From Brachybacterium sacelli (lineage in GTDB: Bacteria > Actinomycetota > Actinomycetes > Actinomycetales > Dermabacteraceae), in assembly GCF_017876545.1 (NCBI RefSeq), contig NZ_JAGIOD010000001.1, positions 310,001 to 374,000 on the forward strand: 64,000 nucleotides of DNA, in the 5' to 3' direction. The notes below the pieces were generated by a model. That model searched no databases. It saw only the letters and a list, made by a program, of their open reading frames with translations, and was not told the DNA's origin. Both the position numbers and the translations under genes were made by a program. Position 1 is the first letter of the stretch. Every line of letters starts with the position of its first letter. Shown here one piece after another: positions 1-9,273 of this stretch.

Positions 1-6
1 ATCGTG

Positions 7-66
7 CAGTTGTGCACCCCCACGACCGGTGCGCCACCGCGGACCGGTCGTGGGGGTGCACAACTG
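7..66. terminator. Perfect 24-bp inverted repeat, terminator-like
   Basis: Bases 7-30 and 43-66 are exact reverse complements of 24 bp around a 12-base loop. The stem reads CAGTTGTGCACCCCCACGAC and on to CCGGT. It lies 120 bases downstream of the response-regulator stop codon, which reads leftward, so it could end that operon. No T-run follows on either strand, which is common for actinobacterial terminators, but a dispersed palindrome is an equal alternative. Confidence 0.5.
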
Positions 67-185
67 CTCCGACGGCTCCCCCGAGCGGGCGCGGCGATGC
101 GCCCGTGGGGCCTGGGGGCGCGTCCGTGGGGCCTGGGCGGCGCGCCCCGTCCGGTCCGGCACGTCACGGACCCCGTGGCGCCTGC

Positions 186-854
186 TCAGGGCTCGACGAG
201 CCCCGTGCGATAGGCGATGACGGTGGCCTGGGTGCGGTCGCGGGCCCCGAGCTTGCGCAGCACGGAGGCGACATGGGTGCGCACGGTCTCCACGCCGACC
301 ACGAACTGCGCGGCGATCTCCGCATTGCTCGCCCCGCGGGCCACGGCCTCGAGCACCTCCTGCTCACGCGGCGTGAGGTCCGGCCCCATGTAGGAGGCCG
401 TGCGGGCGCGGGGTCGCAGCAGAGAGCGCACCGCCGCGGGGAAGAGCAGGCTGTCGCCCTGGGCGATCGTGCGCACAGCCTGCACCATCTCGGCGGCGCC
501 GGCGCGCTTGAGCAGGAAACCCGAGGCACCGGCCAGGAGCGCGTCGAGCACGTAGCCGTCGTGCTCGAAGGTGGTGACGACCAGGACCTTCGGCGGGTGG
601 GGCAGGCGCAGCACCAGCTCCGTGGCGCGGATCCCGTCGAGGTCGGGCATCCGCACGTCCATGCAGACGACGTCGGGAGCCTCGCGGCGCACCAGGGCGA
701 CGGCTTCCGCCCCGTCACCGGCATCGCCGACCACCTCGAGATCCGGTTCGGCCGCGAGGATCATGCCCATCCCCTGGCGGACCAGCGGCTCGTCGTCGAC
801 GAGCAGCACCCGCACCGGGGCGCGGTCGTCGTCCGGGGTGGAAGGGGGAGTCAT
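186..854 (-). CDS. LuxR/NarL-type response regulator
   Basis: This 222-residue protein is the output half of a two-component system. The receiver domain (about residues 14-130) has the acidic pair in VDDEP near residue 20 and a likely phospho-acceptor D66 in MDVRMPD. The C-terminal LuxR helix-turn-helix (about 155-220) shows LTPREQEVLEAVARGASNAE and VRTHVASVLRKLG, typical of NarL-family DNA-binding domains. The ATG at 854 overlaps the kinase stop codon (ATGA), so the pair is translationally coupled; an in-frame ATG further upstream would run into the kinase gene. The target genes cannot be told from the sequence, although the coupled membrane protein upstream suggests an envelope or transport signal. 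Confidence 0.93.
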   Translation of the reverse strand: MTPPSTPDDDRAPVRVLLVDDEPLVRQGMGMILAAEPDLEVVGDAGDGAEAVALVRREAPDVVCMDVRMPDLDGIRATELVLRLPHPPKVLVVTTFEHDGYVLDALLAGASGFLLKRAGAAEMVQAVRTIAQGDSLLFPAAVRSLLRPRARTASYMGPDLTPREQEVLEAVARGASNAEIAAQFVVGVETVRTHVASVLRKLGARDRTQATVIAYRTGLVEP

Positions 855-2311
855 CGGTCGAGCCTTTCCGGCAGCAGGGGGAGGACGGCACGGGTGCGCC
901 AGGTCTCGGCTCCGCTCCCCGCCGGGTCCGTCGCGGAGCCGACGGGCCCTGCCTCCAGCGTGCCGCCCCACAGGTCGAGGCGCTCGCGCAGCCCGACCAG
1001 TCCGCGACCGCCGACGGACGTGTGCGCGGTGGCAGTCGGGCAGGGGTTCTCGCACGCGATCACGGTGGCGCGCTCCCCCGTCGACTCCCGTCGCTGCTCG
1101 AGATGCAGGTGCACAGGGCCAGGGCCGCCGTGGCGGAGCGCGTTGGTGAGCATCTCGGTGACGATCCGCAGCAGGTGCTCGTGCTGCGCGGGAGGCAGGT
1201 TCCCGGGCACGTCGAGGTTGCCGCGCAGGTCCATCCCGACGCGGCGGTGGCCTGCGAGGACATGATCGAGACGAGCCTCGAGCGAGATATCGGCGATGGA
1301 CAGAGCCTCGGGCGCTCGAGTCGGCCCCTGCTCTGCGGGAGCAGGCGCCGGCCGAGCCCCGTCGGGCACCTCCGTCGGCCCCGCCCCGGCGGGCTTCTCC
1401 GTCGGTTTCTCCTTCGTCGGCCCCGCCCCGTCGGGCCCCTCCGTCGGCTCCGCCTCGTCTGGCCCCTCCGTCGGCCCAGCCCCGTCAGCACGCCCTATCG
1501 TCCCCGTCCGGTCGATCCCCTCGGCACGCAGATCCGCGAGCACCTGGTCGAGCTCGACGAGCGCCTCACGGGCGGTGGATTCGATTCGCGCGAGGGCCTG
1601 CGCGGCCGCCGCGGAGTCCCGATCGATCACGCGTCCTCCGGCAGCAGCCTGGATGCTCACGATGGTCAGGGCATGGCCGATGCCGTCGTGCAGCTCGCGG
1701 GCGATGCGCCGGTGCTCGGTCTCCTGAGCGATGCGGGCCAGGGCCACGTCGAGCCGGTCGCGCGAGGTGGGGCCCAGCAGGCGCGGGGCCAGACGCGCCG
1801 CGAGCGAGCCGATCGGGCCGGCAGCGGTGAGCGCGAGCAGCGACGTGATTAACGCCGCCGCTGCGATACCCGCCCTCCCGATCACAGAAGGTGCCGTCGG
1901 GACCAGGGCGCTCTGCACGCCCCGGACGGCCTCGACGAGGGTCAGCACCGCGAACGGCATCAGCATGGTCAGGCTCGCGGCGACGAGCAGCCCGGCCAGC
2001 AGGTGCACCTGGACCCACACCACGTCCTGCAGTCGATGGACCAGCCCCGGGCGCTGCGGCACCACGAGCTCCCGGCGCACCCCGAGCATCGAGCGCGCCG
2101 CGGTGACCTCGAGCTCCCGCACCCCCGGGACGAGGCCGAGCAGCCCGCCGAGGAGCACGCCGAGCAGCACCCCTGCCGCCAGCGTGCGCAGCGACAGGGG
2201 CACCTCGAGACGGACGAGGCCCACGAGCGAGAGGACGAGGACGACGGTCGTGCCGATCGCCGCGCCCGTCATCAGCCACGCGAACCGCGCGCCGTGCCGT
2301 CGGATGTTCAC
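851..2311 (-). CDS. HisKA_3-type sensor histidine kinase
   Basis: This 486-residue sensor kinase phosphorylates the response regulator encoded just downstream. Four or so membrane helices fill residues 12-175. The dimerisation/phosphotransfer motif ETEHRRIARELHDGIGHAL puts the phospho-histidine at H208. The ATPase domain follows with N-box N390 in EMLTNALRHGG and a glycine box GGRGLVGLRERL near 434-445. Residues about 270-337, between the H-box helices and the ATPase domain, are an unusual Pro/Glu/Gly/Thr-rich run of GPTEGPDG-like repeats that family members normally lack. The gene overlaps its neighbours on both sides by four bases (ATGA). No extracytoplasmic sensor domain is evident, so the signal may be sensed in the membrane. 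Confidence 0.92.
   Translation of the reverse strand: MNIRRHGARFAWLMTGAAIGTTVVLVLSLVGLVRLEVPLSLRTLAAGVLLGVLLGGLLGLVPGVRELEVTAARSMLGVRRELVVPQRPGLVHRLQDVVWVQVHLLAGLLVAASLTMLMPFAVLTLVEAVRGVQSALVPTAPSVIGRAGIAAAALITSLLALTAAGPIGSLAARLAPRLLGPTSRDRLDVALARIAQETEHRRIARELHDGIGHALTIVSIQAAAGGRVIDRDSAAAAQALARIESTAREALVELDQVLADLRAEGIDRTGTIGRADGAGPTEGPDEAEPTEGPDGAGPTKEKPTEKPAGAGPTEVPDGARPAPAPAEQGPTRAPEALSIADISLEARLDHVLAGHRRVGMDLRGNLDVPGNLPPAQHEHLLRIVTEMLTNALRHGGPGPVHLHLEQRRESTGERATVIACENPCPTATAHTSVGGRGLVGLRERLDLWGGTLEAGPVGSATDPAGSGAETWRTRAVLPLLPERLDR
1301..1504 (-). repeat. Imperfect tandem repeats coding the kinase linker
   Basis: This stretch encodes kinase residues of about 270-337. The DNA repeats blocks such as GGCCCCTCCGTCGG and gives repeated peptides of the type GPTEGPDG, AEPTEGPDG and GPTEVPDG. 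The reading frame stays intact through it. Repeat-length changes here would lengthen or shorten the linker between the phosphotransfer helices and the ATPase domain. Confidence 0.6.
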
Positions 2312-3441
2312 GCCCCCATCCTGGACCGGGGACGGCGCTCAGCACGAGGGCCGATGGTCGAGCGACGGTGGCCGATGTACCCCCAGACGGCGAGGGCGAG
2401 TGCCGGTCCCCAGAACCAGCAGGGGAAGACCAGCGCGAAGGAGAGCATCTCGGCGACGCCGAGCGTCGAGGCGCTGAGGACCATCGGCACGGCGGCGAAG
2501 CACAGCAGCGCCGCGACGGTGAAGCCGGGGATCGCGGCCGTGGCGACGGGCACGGGACCTCCGCCGACGACGGGGAACCAGCGCGGGAACCTCTCGCCCC
2601 AGGGCCGGATGAGCCCGATCGTCAGGAGCACGCCGAGCCAGGCCCCGGTGGACAGTGCCAGGCCCCAGACCCGTGTCGCGAGGTCAGCCTCGGCGGCGGC
2701 ACCGCCCAGATACGCCCACGGCGTGAGCCAGCTGAGGCGGATCAGCGCGTAGGGCAGCGGGCCGCAGGCTGCGAGGAGAGTGAGCGCGCGACGATGCCGT
2801 CTGGCCCAGTCCCCCACCCGGCCGAGGGTCCGGGAGCTGTGCAGTGCGAGGACCACGAGCGCCGCCCAGATCGCTCCCTCGAGGAGCACGTGCGCCGTGA
2901 TCAGCAGTTCCCCGGCGTCGGCCAGCACGACGGGAACGATCCACCCCGCCAGCTGGCCGACGACGTCGCGGCCCAGGATGAGGCCGAGCACGAGGAGCAG
3001 CAGGATCCCCGCGCCGATTCCCCGACGCGCGGGGCCGTCCCCGCACAGCAGTGCGATGCCGCAGGCCACCACGATGAAGGGCATGGCCAGGGCGAGGAGG
3101 TACCCGGTCCCGGCCAGGGTGGTGAAGCTCGCGAACCCCAGCCCGAACAGGACCACCTGGGCGACCCCGACGGCGGCGACGAGCCGGGCGGTACGCTCGG
3201 GCACCTCCCGCACGGCGAGCAGGACGGCAGCGGTGGCGGCGCCGAGCAGGGCCACGACGATCTGTGCCGTGTACATCGGCCCGGGGCCCACCAGATCGAC
3301 CAGTGGCGGCGGGGTGGACATCCGGGCGATGACGGAGGCGCCCGGCGCGAGCAGCCACCGGATGCCGAGCCCGGCGGAGATCAGGCTGGAGAGGGTGGCC
3401 AGGAGCAGAAGGAGGCGGAGTGGGCGGTGTGTCGTATCCAT
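2308..3441 (-). CDS. Polytopic membrane protein coupled to the two-component system
   Basis: I do not recognise this 377-residue protein. It is almost wholly hydrophobic, with about ten likely membrane helices starting with LLLLLATLSSLISAGLGI, and short charged loops (for example VREVPERTARL). No catalytic or binding motif stands out. The stop codon overlaps the kinase ATG by four bases, so it is the first gene of a three-gene operon with the kinase and regulator. That tight coupling suggests it is an accessory sensor or a co-regulated membrane component, but this is inference from position only. Confidence 0.75.
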   Translation of the reverse strand: MDTTHRPLRLLLLLATLSSLISAGLGIRWLLAPGASVIARMSTPPPLVDLVGPGPMYTAQIVVALLGAATAAVLLAVREVPERTARLVAAVGVAQVVLFGLGFASFTTLAGTGYLLALAMPFIVVACGIALLCGDGPARRGIGAGILLLLVLGLILGRDVVGQLAGWIVPVVLADAGELLITAHVLLEGAIWAALVVLALHSSRTLGRVGDWARRHRRALTLLAACGPLPYALIRLSWLTPWAYLGGAAAEADLATRVWGLALSTGAWLGVLLTIGLIRPWGERFPRWFPVVGGGPVPVATAAIPGFTVAALLCFAAVPMVLSASTLGVAEMLSFALVFPCWFWGPALALAVWGYIGHRRSTIGPRAERRPRSRMGA

Positions 3442-3510
3442 GCCTCGAGCCTCGGCCCACGGCTGCCGTGCCGCCTCCCCCGCGCGGGGGATCCGTCTCC
3501 CCCGAGGCCG

Positions 3511-5097
3511 TCACTGCCCCAGGAAGATGCCGTTGCCCGGGCCGAGCGGCAGGTCCGCGACGAAGAAGATCGCGAGGATGATCGTCCACACCAGCCAGAA
3601 CGGGACCACGAAGGGCAGCATCCGCGCCATCAAGGTGCCGAATCCGGCGTCGGGCTCGTACTTCCGCACCATGCCCAGCAGCACGATCATGTACGGATTC
3701 ATCGGGGTGATGACCTGGGTGGCGGAATCGCCCACGCGGAAGGCGGCCTGGGTGAACGCCGGTTCGTACCCGATCAGCGCGAACATCGGCACGAACACCG
3801 CGCCCATGATCGCCCACATGCCGGAGCCGGAGATGATGAACAGGTTCAGGCAGCTGGCCAGCAGGATGAAGCCGAGGACGGCGGCGAAGCCGTCGAGCCC
3901 GGAGGCCTCGAGCCCGGCCGCGCCGGTGACCGCGATCCAGGTGCCGATGCCGGACCAGTTGAACAGAGCGATGAAGTTGCCGAGGATGAAGGCCAGCACG
4001 ACGAACGGCAGCATCTCCTTGATCGCGTCGGACATCATCCGCACCGCGTCGCGGCTGGTGCGCAGGGTGCCCACCACGGCGCCGTAGGCGACGCCGACGA
4101 CCATGAAGTACGCGACCACGATGAACACGATCGAGCTCAGCAGCGGGGACTCGGGCAGGAAGGTGCCCTCCTCGTTCCGCCACGGTGAGGCCGGCATCAG
4201 GAACGCGACCAGGAACAGGGCGGTGAGCACGGCCGCGCTGATCACGGCGATCAGCAGGCCCTTGTTCTCGGCGGGGCTGAGCTTGGCGCGCATGTGCTCG
4301 GAGTCGGTGGTGTCGGACTGCTCGCCGTCCACGGAGACCTCGTCGCGATTGATCCCCATGCGGACCAGGCGCGGCTCGACCAGCTTGTCGATCACGAACC
4401 CGGCGATGAAGCCCAGGATGAGCGAGGAGGCGATGTTGAAGAACCAGTTCGAGACCGGGTTGACCGGGGTGAAGTCGAACTCGGGCAGCGCCCCCATCAC
4501 CGAGGTGGTGATGCCCGCGAACAGCGCATCCAACGAGGTGGGGAAGATGTTCGTGGAGTAGCCGGCGCCGGCGGCGGCGAAGCCGCCCAGCAGGCCCGCC
4601 ATGGGGTGTCGGCCGGCGGCCTTGAATACCAGCGCCGCCAGCGGCGGCACCACCACGAAGGCGGAGTCGGCCATGATCGAGGAGATCACGCCGACGAACC
4701 CGACCACGTAGGGCAGCGCCCAGGCCGGGGAGGTGCCGAACAGCTTGCGGATCGCGGCGCCGAGCAGTCCGGAGTGCTGGGCGATGCCGATCGCCAGCAG
4801 GATCGGCATCACCGTCACCAGCGGCGGGAAGCCGATGTAGTTCTCACCGAGGTTGGTGGTCAGCCAGGTCAGGCCCTCCCCGGTGAACAGGCCCTTGATG
4901 GCGGTGGCCTCGTCCGAGCCGGGCACCGTGACGGACACGTTGCCCCAGGCCATCGCCGTGGAGACGACGCCCGTGATCGCGAACAGGATCAGGAACAGCA
5001 TGAAGGGCTCGGGCAGCTTGTTGCCCGCCTTCTCCACCCCGTTCAGGAGCTTGTCGGTGAGACCGGTCTTCGCCGGCTCGGTCGGTGCTGCGCTCAT
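3511..5097 (-). CDS. AbgT-family transporter
   Basis: This 528-residue integral membrane protein matches the AbgT family, known for uptake of p-aminobenzoyl-glutamate in E. coli and for sulfonamide efflux in other members. Length and about 12 membrane segments fit. Family-typical stretches include MADSAFVVVPPLAALVFKAA, GAGYSTNIFPTSLDALFAG and the C-terminal VITPMNPYMIVLLGMVRKYE. It lies 123 bp downstream of an M20 amidohydrolase gene on the same strand, the same partnership as abgB and abgT, so import of an amide such as a folate breakdown product followed by hydrolysis is likely. No other Abg subunit gene is present. Confidence 0.88.
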   Translation of the reverse strand: MSAAPTEPAKTGLTDKLLNGVEKAGNKLPEPFMLFLILFAITGVVSTAMAWGNVSVTVPGSDEATAIKGLFTGEGLTWLTTNLGENYIGFPPLVTVMPILLAIGIAQHSGLLGAAIRKLFGTSPAWALPYVVGFVGVISSIMADSAFVVVPPLAALVFKAAGRHPMAGLLGGFAAAGAGYSTNIFPTSLDALFAGITTSVMGALPEFDFTPVNPVSNWFFNIASSLILGFIAGFVIDKLVEPRLVRMGINRDEVSVDGEQSDTTDSEHMRAKLSPAENKGLLIAVISAAVLTALFLVAFLMPASPWRNEEGTFLPESPLLSSIVFIVVAYFMVVGVAYGAVVGTLRTSRDAVRMMSDAIKEMLPFVVLAFILGNFIALFNWSGIGTWIAVTGAAGLEASGLDGFAAVLGFILLASCLNLFIISGSGMWAIMGAVFVPMFALIGYEPAFTQAAFRVGDSATQVITPMNPYMIVLLGMVRKYEPDAGFGTLMARMLPFVVPFWLVWTIILAIFFVADLPLGPGNGIFLGQ

Positions 5098-5220
5098 GGG
5101 GACTCCAGTCGGGTCGGGGCGGGGAGCGGGGGCCGGGATCTGTGGACGCCGACCGGCTGTGGCCGACGGAGCGGTGGTCGTCGGTCAGCGCGCGGGCGAC
5201 GGTCGATGGACGTACCTCGG

Positions 5221-6588
5221 TCAGTGGAAGTACGACGGCACGTCGATCGCGCCGCCGGCGACGTCGAACTCGGTGGTCATGGCGGTGGCCAGCTGTGGGT
5301 CGTGAAGGGCGTCGAGCACGGTCGCGGCCAGCCCGTAGGCCCCGTCGCCCGTGGCGGCGCGGGCGTCGTCGGAGACGGCCCAGGCCGCGAACTCGCGGGT
5401 GTGCAGGGCAACCTCGGGCGGGGAGATCCGGATGACGGGGTGGATGCCGGGCACCCGGTAGCTGACGTTGCCGAAGTCCGTGGAGGCCGCCAGGATTGGC
5501 GAGACCACACCGAAGGGCAGGGGGTCGCGGCCGCGGCGACGCTGGGCCAGGACCCAGCGACCGGTCAGCGCCTCGTTCGTGCGCACCGGCAGCGACGGCG
5601 GGTGATGGTCCCAGCCGACGGTGACGCCCACCCCTGCCATCAGAGCGGCGCCGCGGGCCACGTCCTCGACCCGCCGAGAGAGGTCCTTGAGGGTCTCGGG
5701 CCGCTGGGAGCGCACGTACAGGTCGAGCTTCGCGTGGTCCGGGATGACGCTCGCCCGCTCACCGCCCTCGCGGATCACCGCGTGGATGCGATCCGACGGC
5801 GGGGTCTGCTGCCGCATCAGCCCGATCCCCTGGTACATCAGGTTCGCGGCGTCCAGGGCATTGCGGCCCATGAACGGCTGCGCGGAGGCGTGGGCGGTGT
5901 GGCCGTGGAACTCGACGGTCAGGGTCCGACGGCCCAGCCAGGTCTGATCGGCCAGGTCGTAGCCGTAGGGGTGGGCCATCACGGCAGCGTCCAGACCGTC
6001 GAACGCGCCCTCGCGGGCCATGTACTCCTTCCCGGTGTGGCCCTCCTCGGCGGGAGTGCCGAGGAACACGACCCGTCCCGGGACGGCCGCCGGATCGACC
6101 GCCGCGAGCGAGGCCAGAGCGAGGAAGGCGCCCAGGCCCATGACGGCGATGACGTTGTGTCCGCAGCCGTGGCCGACGCCCGGCAGCGCGTCGTACTCGG
6201 ACAGGATCGCGAGCGTCGGCGCCCCCTCCTGCTCGGCGCCCGCCCCGTGGATCTCGGCCCGGATCGCGGTATCGAGCCCGTGGACCCCGAGCTGGGCGTC
6301 GATGCCGTGGGCAGCGAGGACGTCGACGATGGCGCGGGCGGAACGATGCTCCTCGAAGGCGACCTCGGGATGTTCGCCGAGGTCGAGCATGAGCGCCGTC
6401 ATCTCCACGGCGTCCCGTTCGACCAGGGCCTCCAGGCGGTCGTGGAGGGCGGGATCAGCGCCGGCGAAAGCGGAGCCGGGATGGGAGGCGGTGCGCATCG
6501 CGGACTCCCGCTCGGACTCGAGCTGGGAGAGATAGGCGGTGGACAACTCTGTGTGCTGCGCCTCCGGCGCCTGCTGCTCTGACGTCAT
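5221..6588 (-). CDS. M20-family amidohydrolase (AbgB-like)
   Basis: This 455-residue metallo-amidohydrolase probably cleaves an amide such as p-aminobenzoyl-glutamate or an N-acyl amino acid in the cytoplasm. M20 motifs are clear: HPEVAFEEHRSA near residue 73, EYDALPGVGHGCGHN (about 131-145) with zinc-binding His/Asp residues, and GTPAEEGHTGKEYM containing the catalytic Glu pair. The ATG at 6588 is preceded at seven bases by TACGGT (6596-6601), so the mRNA is probably leaderless; this argues for the chosen start over frames extending upstream. It reads away from the PTS genes and towards the AbgT transporter, with which it likely forms a functional pair. Confidence 0.87.
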   Translation of the reverse strand: MTSEQQAPEAQHTELSTAYLSQLESERESAMRTASHPGSAFAGADPALHDRLEALVERDAVEMTALMLDLGEHPEVAFEEHRSARAIVDVLAAHGIDAQLGVHGLDTAIRAEIHGAGAEQEGAPTLAILSEYDALPGVGHGCGHNVIAVMGLGAFLALASLAAVDPAAVPGRVVFLGTPAEEGHTGKEYMAREGAFDGLDAAVMAHPYGYDLADQTWLGRRTLTVEFHGHTAHASAQPFMGRNALDAANLMYQGIGLMRQQTPPSDRIHAVIREGGERASVIPDHAKLDLYVRSQRPETLKDLSRRVEDVARGAALMAGVGVTVGWDHHPPSLPVRTNEALTGRWVLAQRRRGRDPLPFGVVSPILAASTDFGNVSYRVPGIHPVIRISPPEVALHTREFAAWAVSDDARAATGDGAYGLAATVLDALHDPQLATAMTTEFDVAGGAIDVPSYFH

Positions 6589-6753
6589 GCGGATCACCGT
6601 AAGCCACCAGGCGGCCCACCTGGCAGGACGTCGCCGAGCCGATCCCGCGCCGTGACATTCGCCCTGCGCCCGAGAAGTGATCGGCGACCGACGAGAACGT
6701 ACGCTCGGGAGCCACCCCTGCGCCTCTCGCTCCCCCTTCGGAGAACACCCGCC

Positions 6754-7647
6754 ATGTCTCAGCTCACCGACCTCCTCGATCCCGCCGCCATCCAGCTCGA
6801 CGCCCCGGCCGCCGACCGCACCGAGGCGATCCGCCGCTCCGGCGACCTGCTCGTCGCCACCGGCGCGATCGACGCCGCCTACATCGACGCGATGCTCCGC
6901 ACCGTCGAGGAGCACGGCCCCTACATCGTCATCACCCCGGGTTTCGCCCTCGCCCATGCCCGCCCGGACGAGTCTGTTCATCGCACCGCCCTGTCGTTCC
7001 TGCGCCTTTCCGAGCCGGTCGTCTTCGGGCACGAGGCCAACGACCCGGTGCAGCTGGTCATGACCCTGGCCGCCGCGGACGAGTCCGCCCATCGCGAGGC
7101 GCTGGCCGCCCTGGCCGGGGTGCTGGCAGATCCCGAGCGTCGCCAGGCCCTGGACACCGCCGCGAGCGCGCAAGAGGTGCTCGCGGTCCTGGGCGACCAG
7201 GGGGAGGCAGCGGCCGACGGAGCGGCTCCCGCCACGGATGCTGACGGTGCGGCAGGTGCGGACAGGGCCGCAGGCGCGGCCGACGCCTGGAGCGCCTCGA
7301 CCGCCGGTGCCGCGCGGACCACCCCGGCGGCAACGGCGACGGACCCCGAGGCGATCCCGTCGAAGAACCTCATCCTCACCGTCTGCGGGAACGGACTGGG
7401 CACCAGCTTGTTCCTGAAGAACACCGCGGAGCAGGTGCTCGACCGCTGGGGCTGGGCCCCGTACCTGAGCATCGAGGCGACCGACACCATCTCCGCCAAG
7501 GGCAAGGCAAAGGACGCCGACGTCATCCTCACCTCGGGCGCGATCGCGCAGACCCTCGGCGAGGTCGGTGTGCCCGTCGAGGTCATCCAGAACTTCTCCT
7601 CCCAGGTCGAGATCGACGCAGCGCTGCGGCGCCGCTACGCGGTCTGA
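6754..7647 (+). CDS. Fused ascorbate-type PTS IIA-IIB protein
   Basis: This 297-residue cytoplasmic protein carries two phosphotransferase modules. Residues 1-145 are a mannitol/fructose-type IIA domain with phospho-His H68 in PGFALAHARP. An Ala-rich linker (about 150-203) leads to an ascorbate/galactitol-type IIB domain with phospho-Cys C211 in LTVCGNGLGTSLFLKN. In E. coli UlaC and UlaB are separate, so the fusion is notable but seen in actinobacteria. The IIC gene follows after 42 bp. The ATG at 6754 was chosen because conserved IIA sequence starts there and GGAGAA precedes it; an upstream in-frame ATG at 6652 adds only a basic, unconserved stretch. The sugar may be L-ascorbate or a related compound. 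Confidence 0.9.
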   Translation: MSQLTDLLDPAAIQLDAPAADRTEAIRRSGDLLVATGAIDAAYIDAMLRTVEEHGPYIVITPGFALAHARPDESVHRTALSFLRLSEPVVFGHEANDPVQLVMTLAAADESAHREALAALAGVLADPERRQALDTAASAQEVLAVLGDQGEAAADGAAPATDADGAAGADRAAGAADAWSASTAGAARTTPAATATDPEAIPSKNLILTVCGNGLGTSLFLKNTAEQVLDRWGWAPYLSIEATDTISAKGKAKDADVILTSGAIAQTLGEVGVPVEVIQNFSSQVEIDAALRRRYAV

Positions 7648-7689
7648 TCCCCTCCTCCCCGTCCAGCACCCCCACCCCGGAGCCAGACC

Positions 7690-9273
7690 ATGAATGTGCT
7701 CGTCTCGATCGCCGAGTTCCTCGTCAACGAGTTCCTCAGCGTCCCCGCCTATCTCATCGGCATGATCACGGCCATCGGCCTGATCGCCATGCGCAAGTCC
7801 GTCGGCCAGGTGACCGGCGGCGCCCTGAAGGCCGTTCTCGGCTTCCTGCTCATCGGTGCCGGCGCCACGCTGGTGACCGCCTCTCTCGCCCCGCTCGGCG
7901 TGATGATCCAGGGCGCCCTCGGCGCCCAGGGCGTCGTGCCCACCAATGAGGCCATCGCCGGCATCGCGCAGGAGAAGTTCGGCGCCCAGGTGGCATGGCT
8001 GATGATCCTCGGCTTCGCCGTCGCGATCCTGCTGGCCCGCTTCACGCCACTGCGCTACGTCTTCCTCACCGGCCACCACCTGCTGTTCATGGCCACCCTG
8101 ATCACCGTGGTGATGGCCTCGGCCGGGATGCCCACCGTCGTGGTGGTGGTGCTCGGAGCACTCCTGCTCGGCATCCTGATGGTGTCGCTGCCTGCCTTCG
8201 CCCAGCCCTGGACCCGACGCGTCTCCGGCGACGACTCGATCGCCATCGGGCACTTCGGCACCGCCGGGTACATCGCCTCCGGCGCGGTCGGTCGCCTCGT
8301 GGATCGCAAGGGCACCAGCCGCTCCACCGAGGACATCAAGGTGCCCGAGTCGCTGCGCTTCCTGCGCGACTCGATGGTCGCCACCGCCCTGTCGATGGTG
8401 CTGATGTACCTGGTGGTCGCCGTGGTGTACCTGGCCCGTGCCGGGCGAGCCACCGCTTTCGAGGCCTTCGACGGCGGCGCCAGCGACGTCGGCAACTACC
8501 TCATGCAGTCGGTGACCCAGGGCCTCCAGTTCGGCATCGCCGTGGCCGTGATCCTCTTCGGCGTGCGCACCATCCTCGGCGAACTGGTCCCCGCCTTCCA
8601 GGGCATCGCCGCCAAGGTGGTCCCGGGGGCGATCCCCGCTCTGGATGCGCCGATCGTCTTCCCCTACGCCCAGAACGCGGTGCTGATCGGGTTCCTCTCC
8701 AGCTTCGTCGGAGGTCTGGTGGGACTGCTGGTGCTGGGCGTGTGGCTCGGCCCGGTGCTGGGCCTGGCCCTGATCCTGCCGGGCCTGGTCCCGCACTTCT
8801 TCACCGGCGGCGCGGCCGGGGTCTACGGCAACGCGACCGGCGGCCGACGCGGCGCGGTCGCCGGCGGCTTCGTCAACGGCCTGCTCGTCACGTTCCTCCC
8901 GGCGCTGCTGCTGAAGGTGCTGGGCACCTTCGGCTCGGCCAACACCACCTTCGGCGACACCGACTTCGGCTGGTTCGGCATCCTCATCGGCTACGGCGCC
9001 CGCACCGGCGTGGTGCCCGGGATCGTGCTGCTGGCGGTGATCGGCGGACTGATCCTCACCGCGGCCGTGCTCGTGCAGCGACGCGTCGTCGACGCCGGCT
9101 GGGATCCCGCCCCCGCCCGTGCGGCAGCAGGCGGCGGGGCCGCCTCGGACGCCGACGCAGGAGCCGGAACCGGGTCCGACGGGGAGGCGGGAGGCACGGC
9201 CGATCCGTCGGCCCACCCGCGGGTGGCCCCGCCGGTCGGCGCCCCCACGCCGCCGCCCCCGCCGCGCGAGTGA
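7690..9273 (+). CDS. ulaA: PTS ascorbate-type IIC permease (UlaA-like)
   Basis: This 527-residue membrane protein is the permease of the PTS encoded with the IIA-IIB fusion 42 bp upstream. UlaA-type signatures include FLSVPAYLIGMITAIGLIAM, LTGHHLLFMATLITVV, FGTAGYIASGAVGRLVDRKG and GGAAGVYGNATGGRRGAVAG. About 11 membrane segments are visible. Residues of about 475-527 form a low-complexity Ala/Gly/Pro tail ending in PPPPPRE that is not part of the family core. No ulaD/E/F-like catabolic gene lies nearby, so the phosphorylated product must be used by genes elsewhere or the substrate is not ascorbate. Confidence 0.9.
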   Translation: MNVLVSIAEFLVNEFLSVPAYLIGMITAIGLIAMRKSVGQVTGGALKAVLGFLLIGAGATLVTASLAPLGVMIQGALGAQGVVPTNEAIAGIAQEKFGAQVAWLMILGFAVAILLARFTPLRYVFLTGHHLLFMATLITVVMASAGMPTVVVVVLGALLLGILMVSLPAFAQPWTRRVSGDDSIAIGHFGTAGYIASGAVGRLVDRKGTSRSTEDIKVPESLRFLRDSMVATALSMVLMYLVVAVVYLARAGRATAFEAFDGGASDVGNYLMQSVTQGLQFGIAVAVILFGVRTILGELVPAFQGIAAKVVPGAIPALDAPIVFPYAQNAVLIGFLSSFVGGLVGLLVLGVWLGPVLGLALILPGLVPHFFTGGAAGVYGNATGGRRGAVAGGFVNGLLVTFLPALLLKVLGTFGSANTTFGDTDFGWFGILIGYGARTGVVPGIVLLAVIGGLILTAAVLVQRRVVDAGWDPAPARAAAGGGAASDADAGAGTGSDGEAGGTADPSAHPRVAPPVGAPTPPPPPRE

